Shown: positions 7,301 to 8,550 of the stretch, piece by piece
Position numbering within the stretch: position 1 is the stretch's first letter
How the letters are laid out: every line of letters begins with the position of its first letter
Source of the DNA: Dokdonella_A sp966248875
GTDB taxonomy: Bacteria; Pseudomonadota; Gammaproteobacteria; Xanthomonadales; Rhodanobacteraceae
Assembly (NCBI GenBank): GCA_966248875.1
Contig: CBINBI010000103.1
Location: 1 to 8,550, forward strand
Length of the DNA: 8,550 bases
Reading direction: 5' to 3'
Translations under genes and position numbers: made by a program
The notes under the pieces: model-generated
Told to the model about the DNA's origin: nothing
What the model saw: only the letters and a program-made list of their open reading frames with translations
Database searches by the model: none

Positions 7301-7408
7301 TTTTGGCGGATTCCCGCGCCGTTTTCCGTACCACCTCTCTGAACGCGATTCGCATCGCTCCTCCGCCGATGGGGCCGCGTCCCATCGCAGTAGTCAGGGA
7401 GAGTACGC

Positions 7409-7828
7409 ATGTCACCGAAGTCCGCTTTATGCGCGGCGTGTGTCGCGCTGTCCGCCGCATCGCTAGCGCATGCAGGAGACGAAGACCGCACGATCCTGGT
7501 GTTGCTGAAGGATGTGCCCGGCGCGCCGACGCCGGAGGAGATCGTCAGCTACACGAATGCCTGGCCACACGTGGCCAACCCTCCGCTGCAAGCGTTCACC
7601 GTCAAGGACCCCGTCGGATCGGGCTTCTTGATGGAGGATCGCGCCACCGGCGATTTCCTGGCGTGGCTTCAGGCCAATCCGAACTCGGCGCGCAAGAAGC
7701 TGGAAGCCGTCATGCTGACGCTGTTTCCGTCGCCGGATGACATCCCTGAAGCGCTTGCCGGACGCATTCGTGACCGACACTGCGCGCAAGATTTGGCCAA
7801 GCATTTTCGTTGCGGCGGGCCACGTTGA
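7409..7828 (+). CDS. Small secreted protein, probably with an altered or truncated end
   Basis: Exported protein of 139 aa with a clear Sec signal peptide (SALCAACVALSAASLAHA, cleaved after about residue 22). The mature part contains DRTILVLLKDVPGAPTPEEI, then WPHVANPPLQAFTVKDPVGS, a helical stretch around LAWLQANPNSARKKLEAVML and SPDDIPEALA. I do not recognise the family. The start at 7409 is supported by GGGAG about 8 bases upstream. After IPEALA the sequence (GRIRDRHCAQDLAKHFRCGG) no longer matches the upstream copy, which continues ALQADPYVEPAS, so at least one copy has lost its original end. The Cys/Arg-rich final 20 residues look out of frame or accidental. The stop at 7826-7828 falls within the -35 region of the next gene. 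Signal peptide and ribosome site make expression plausible; function unknown. Confidence 0.65.
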   Translation: MSPKSALCAACVALSAASLAHAGDEDRTILVLLKDVPGAPTPEEIVSYTNAWPHVANPPLQAFTVKDPVGSGFLMEDRATGDFLAWLQANPNSARKKLEAVMLTLFPSPDDIPEALAGRIRDRHCAQDLAKHFRCGGPR

Positions 7829-7851
7829 ACGATGCTTAGTACAGGTATAGT
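7825..7851 (+). promoter_or_regulatory. Putative promoter of the 7882 gene (TTGAAC-15-TATAGT)
   Basis: TTGAAC (7825-7830) and TATAGT (7846-7851) are good -35 and -10 matches with a slightly short 15-base spacer. The -10 box lies 30 bases before the ATG at 7882, the same distance as in copy 1. The -35 box overlaps the stop codon of the preceding gene. Confidence 0.5.
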
Positions 7852-7881
7852 GCCTGCGGAAGCTCCGGCCGGAGAACGTCA

Positions 7882-8394
7882 ATGTTCCCGCATCGCATTG
7901 TCCCGACCCTGGCGCTGATTTTTGTGCTCGCGACGCCGAGCGCGCGTGCGTTTTTTGATCCGCCGTGGATCACGCCGGCGGCGCCGAGAGTGGGCGAGAC
8001 CGTTTCGGTCAACATTCATGGGGGGATATGCGATGGCGTTATTGAATGGCCAGGCTATCCGCAGATTCTCCGCAATGGAAATGAAATCCGTATTGTTGAA
8101 TATGGAGTCCACGAAGGCTCTGAGGACTGGTGTATCTATCCCGTAGGGACGTTAACCGTACCTATTGGCGCTTTCCCAGCGGGCAACTATTCGCTCACGG
8201 TCGATTTCACGTACGACAACTACCCTTTCGGCCTCGGAACTATCACACTAGGCGTGATCCCATTTACGGTCACCGGCGTCTCAGCCGCGGCCCCCGTTCC
8301 GACATCGTCTGTATTGGGGCGGATTGCTTTCCTGCTTCTTATTTCGGTCCCGGCGCTTTGGACTTTGCGAATGCGACGACGAAGTCGATGTTGA
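7882..8394 (+). CDS. Secreted protein with CTERM-like C-terminal anchor, copy 2
   Basis: Paralogue of the 6641 protein, 170 aa. Signal peptide 1-23 (cleavage after ARA), ectodomain about 24-132 with the near-invariant FFDPPWITPAAPR, NIHGGICD and YDNYPFGLGT stretches, and the conserved cysteine pair Cys50 and Cys84. The tail is APVPTSS (136-142), a hydrophobic segment at about 146-160 and RMRRRSRC at the end. This is closer to the VPT-type CTERM signal than copy 1, and it stops directly after the basic cluster, as such signals do. A GGAG ribosome site lies about 7 bases before the ATG. The likely fate is export through Sec, recognition of the tail and release or anchoring at the cell surface; no exosortase is encoded in the window. 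The role of the ectodomain is unknown; an Ig-like beta fold is possible from the alternating hydrophobic pattern, but this is inference. Confidence 0.85.
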   Translation: MFPHRIVPTLALIFVLATPSARAFFDPPWITPAAPRVGETVSVNIHGGICDGVIEWPGYPQILRNGNEIRIVEYGVHEGSEDWCIYPVGTLTVPIGAFPAGNYSLTVDFTYDNYPFGLGTITLGVIPFTVTGVSAAAPVPTSSVLGRIAFLLLISVPALWTLRMRRRSRC

Positions 8395-8550
8395 CCTTTC
8401 TCTGACTCGACGAGAGAGTCACCCATTTACGTAGTTCCGATGCGTGCAATGCGCGCCGCTGCCGACGCAGAGGCCTCTGCGAGCTTGGCTCTGGTCAACA
8501 AAATATGCTTTCGGCTTTTTGTCGCTAAAGGCGCTTCTCATATTTTTTTT
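8393..8550. repeat. Conserved 3' flank of repeat unit 2
   Basis: Second copy of the 7149-7304 flank. It keeps the palindrome, the promoter-like spacing and the T8 tract at the window end. It differs by a few substitutions and small indels, including one inserted base near 8504-8510 and a better TGACTC-n7-GAGTCA stem near 8408-8426, where copy 1 has a mismatch. Confidence 0.8.
8466..8481. repeat. Perfect 16-bp palindrome, copy 2
   Basis: Identical to the palindrome at 7221-7236 and in the same place within the flank. Confidence 0.85.

Larger units (their letters stand above)
6282..7304 (+). repeat. Tandem repeat unit 1 (diverged copy)
   Basis: First of two direct copies. Homology with unit 2 starts at TGGCC (6282 versus 7562) and runs through the pseudogene, the TATAGT box, the CTERM-protein gene and the 3' flank to the T8 tract (ending 7304 versus 8550). 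The offset drifts from 1280 to 1246 because unit 1 keeps a longer end of the first gene and the flanks carry small indels. Similarity was followed by eye: strong in the middle of the pseudogene, moderate across the CTERM gene, very strong in the flank. Confidence 0.85.
7149..7304. repeat. Conserved 3' flank of repeat unit 1
   Basis: These 156 bases are repeated at 8393-8550 with only about ten differences by eye, a higher similarity than the protein-coding part of the unit. The flank contains the perfect palindrome CGCAGAGGCCTCTGCG (7221-7236) inside a longer imperfect hairpin (GCCGA on the left, GGC on the right), a TTGACG/TATTTT promoter-like pair and a T8 tract at 7297-7304. No integron attC core (GTTRRRY) is present. 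Confidence 0.8.
7182..7355 (-). other. Possible small basic ORF on the minus strand (57 aa)
   Basis: On the minus strand an ATG at 7355 is preceded by GGCGGAGGAGCG, one of the best ribosome-site matches in the window although closely spaced. The 57-aa frame is rich in Lys, Arg and Ala (MRIAFREVVRKTARESAKKN at the start, ARIARTGTT at the end) and covers the conserved flank. Against it: the corresponding sequence in the second flank has a one-base insertion near 8504-8510 that breaks this frame, so the conservation is not that of a protein. Probably not a gene, or a remnant of one. Confidence 0.2.
7562..8550 (+). repeat. Tandem repeat unit 2 (runs to the window edge)
   Basis: Second direct copy of the unit described at 6282. 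It holds the later part of the 7409 gene, the TATAGT box, the second CTERM-protein gene and the 3' flank with palindrome and T8 tract. The window stops exactly within the T8 tract, so it cannot be seen whether the repetition continues. Confidence 0.85.

Noticed and set aside
7149..7304. Integron attC site
   Set aside because: The palindrome and cassette-like layout prompted the check, but no GTTRRRY/RYYYAAC core pair is present (the nearest, GTTGACC, has a mismatch) and no integrase is in view.
7281..7304. Terminator formed by AAGGCCCTT and the T8 tract
   Set aside because: The stem is only four pairs with a one-base loop and is lost in the second copy (AAGGCGCTT), while the T-run is kept.
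6282..8550. Insertion sequence or transposon
   Set aside because: No transposase, no terminal inverted repeats and no target-site duplication were found; the repeats are direct and carry ordinary secreted-protein genes.

Overview
The window is high-GC, with dense codon bias that opens long spurious antisense frames. The gene content (secreted sedolisin-type protease, fatty-acid desaturase, lipoprotein-type outer membrane efflux protein, secreted proteins with an IPTL/VPTL-CTERM-like tail) points to a Gram-negative proteobacterium. A member of the Xanthomonadales/Lysobacterales or Burkholderiales is my best guess, but that is inference from gene types; no taxonomic marker is present.

Layout. 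(1) 1-1607, minus: a pre-pro-sedolisin (S53) serine protease, cut by the left window edge before its catalytic serine. (2) 1687-2604, minus: a membrane fatty-acid desaturase with three histidine boxes, 79 bases upstream of the protease and in the same direction. (3) 2674-5933, plus: a tight three-gene operon of outer membrane efflux lipoprotein, DevC/MacB-like FtsX permease and LolD/MacB-like ATPase. It starts 69 bases from the desaturase in divergent orientation. The outer membrane channel and both ABC parts are present, but the periplasmic adaptor expected of such an exporter is not encoded in the window. (4) 5934-6281: no convincing gene. (5) 6282-8550: a region of visibly lower GC made of two diverged tandem copies of a unit of about 1 kb.

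Each unit of the tandem region holds, in order: a short secreted-protein gene or its remnant, a conserved TATAGT box 30 bases before the next ATG, a secreted protein of 170-182 aa ending in a CTERM-like anchor, and a 3' flank of about 156 bases carrying a perfect 16-bp palindrome and a T8 tract. In unit 1 the first gene is a 5'-truncated, frameshifted pseudogene. In unit 2 it has an intact signal peptide but an altered or shortened end. The flank is nearly identical between the copies, more so than the coding parts, which suggests that it has a function of its own or was recently homogenised. The second copy of the flank runs to the window end, so a third unit may follow.

Functionally, genes 1-2 are a secreted protease and a lipid-modifying enzyme. 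Genes 3-5 should form an efflux/export machine across both membranes, with an adaptor supplied from elsewhere. The repeated region encodes cell-surface or secreted proteins of unknown role. No RNA genes, CRISPR arrays, transposases or integrases were seen.
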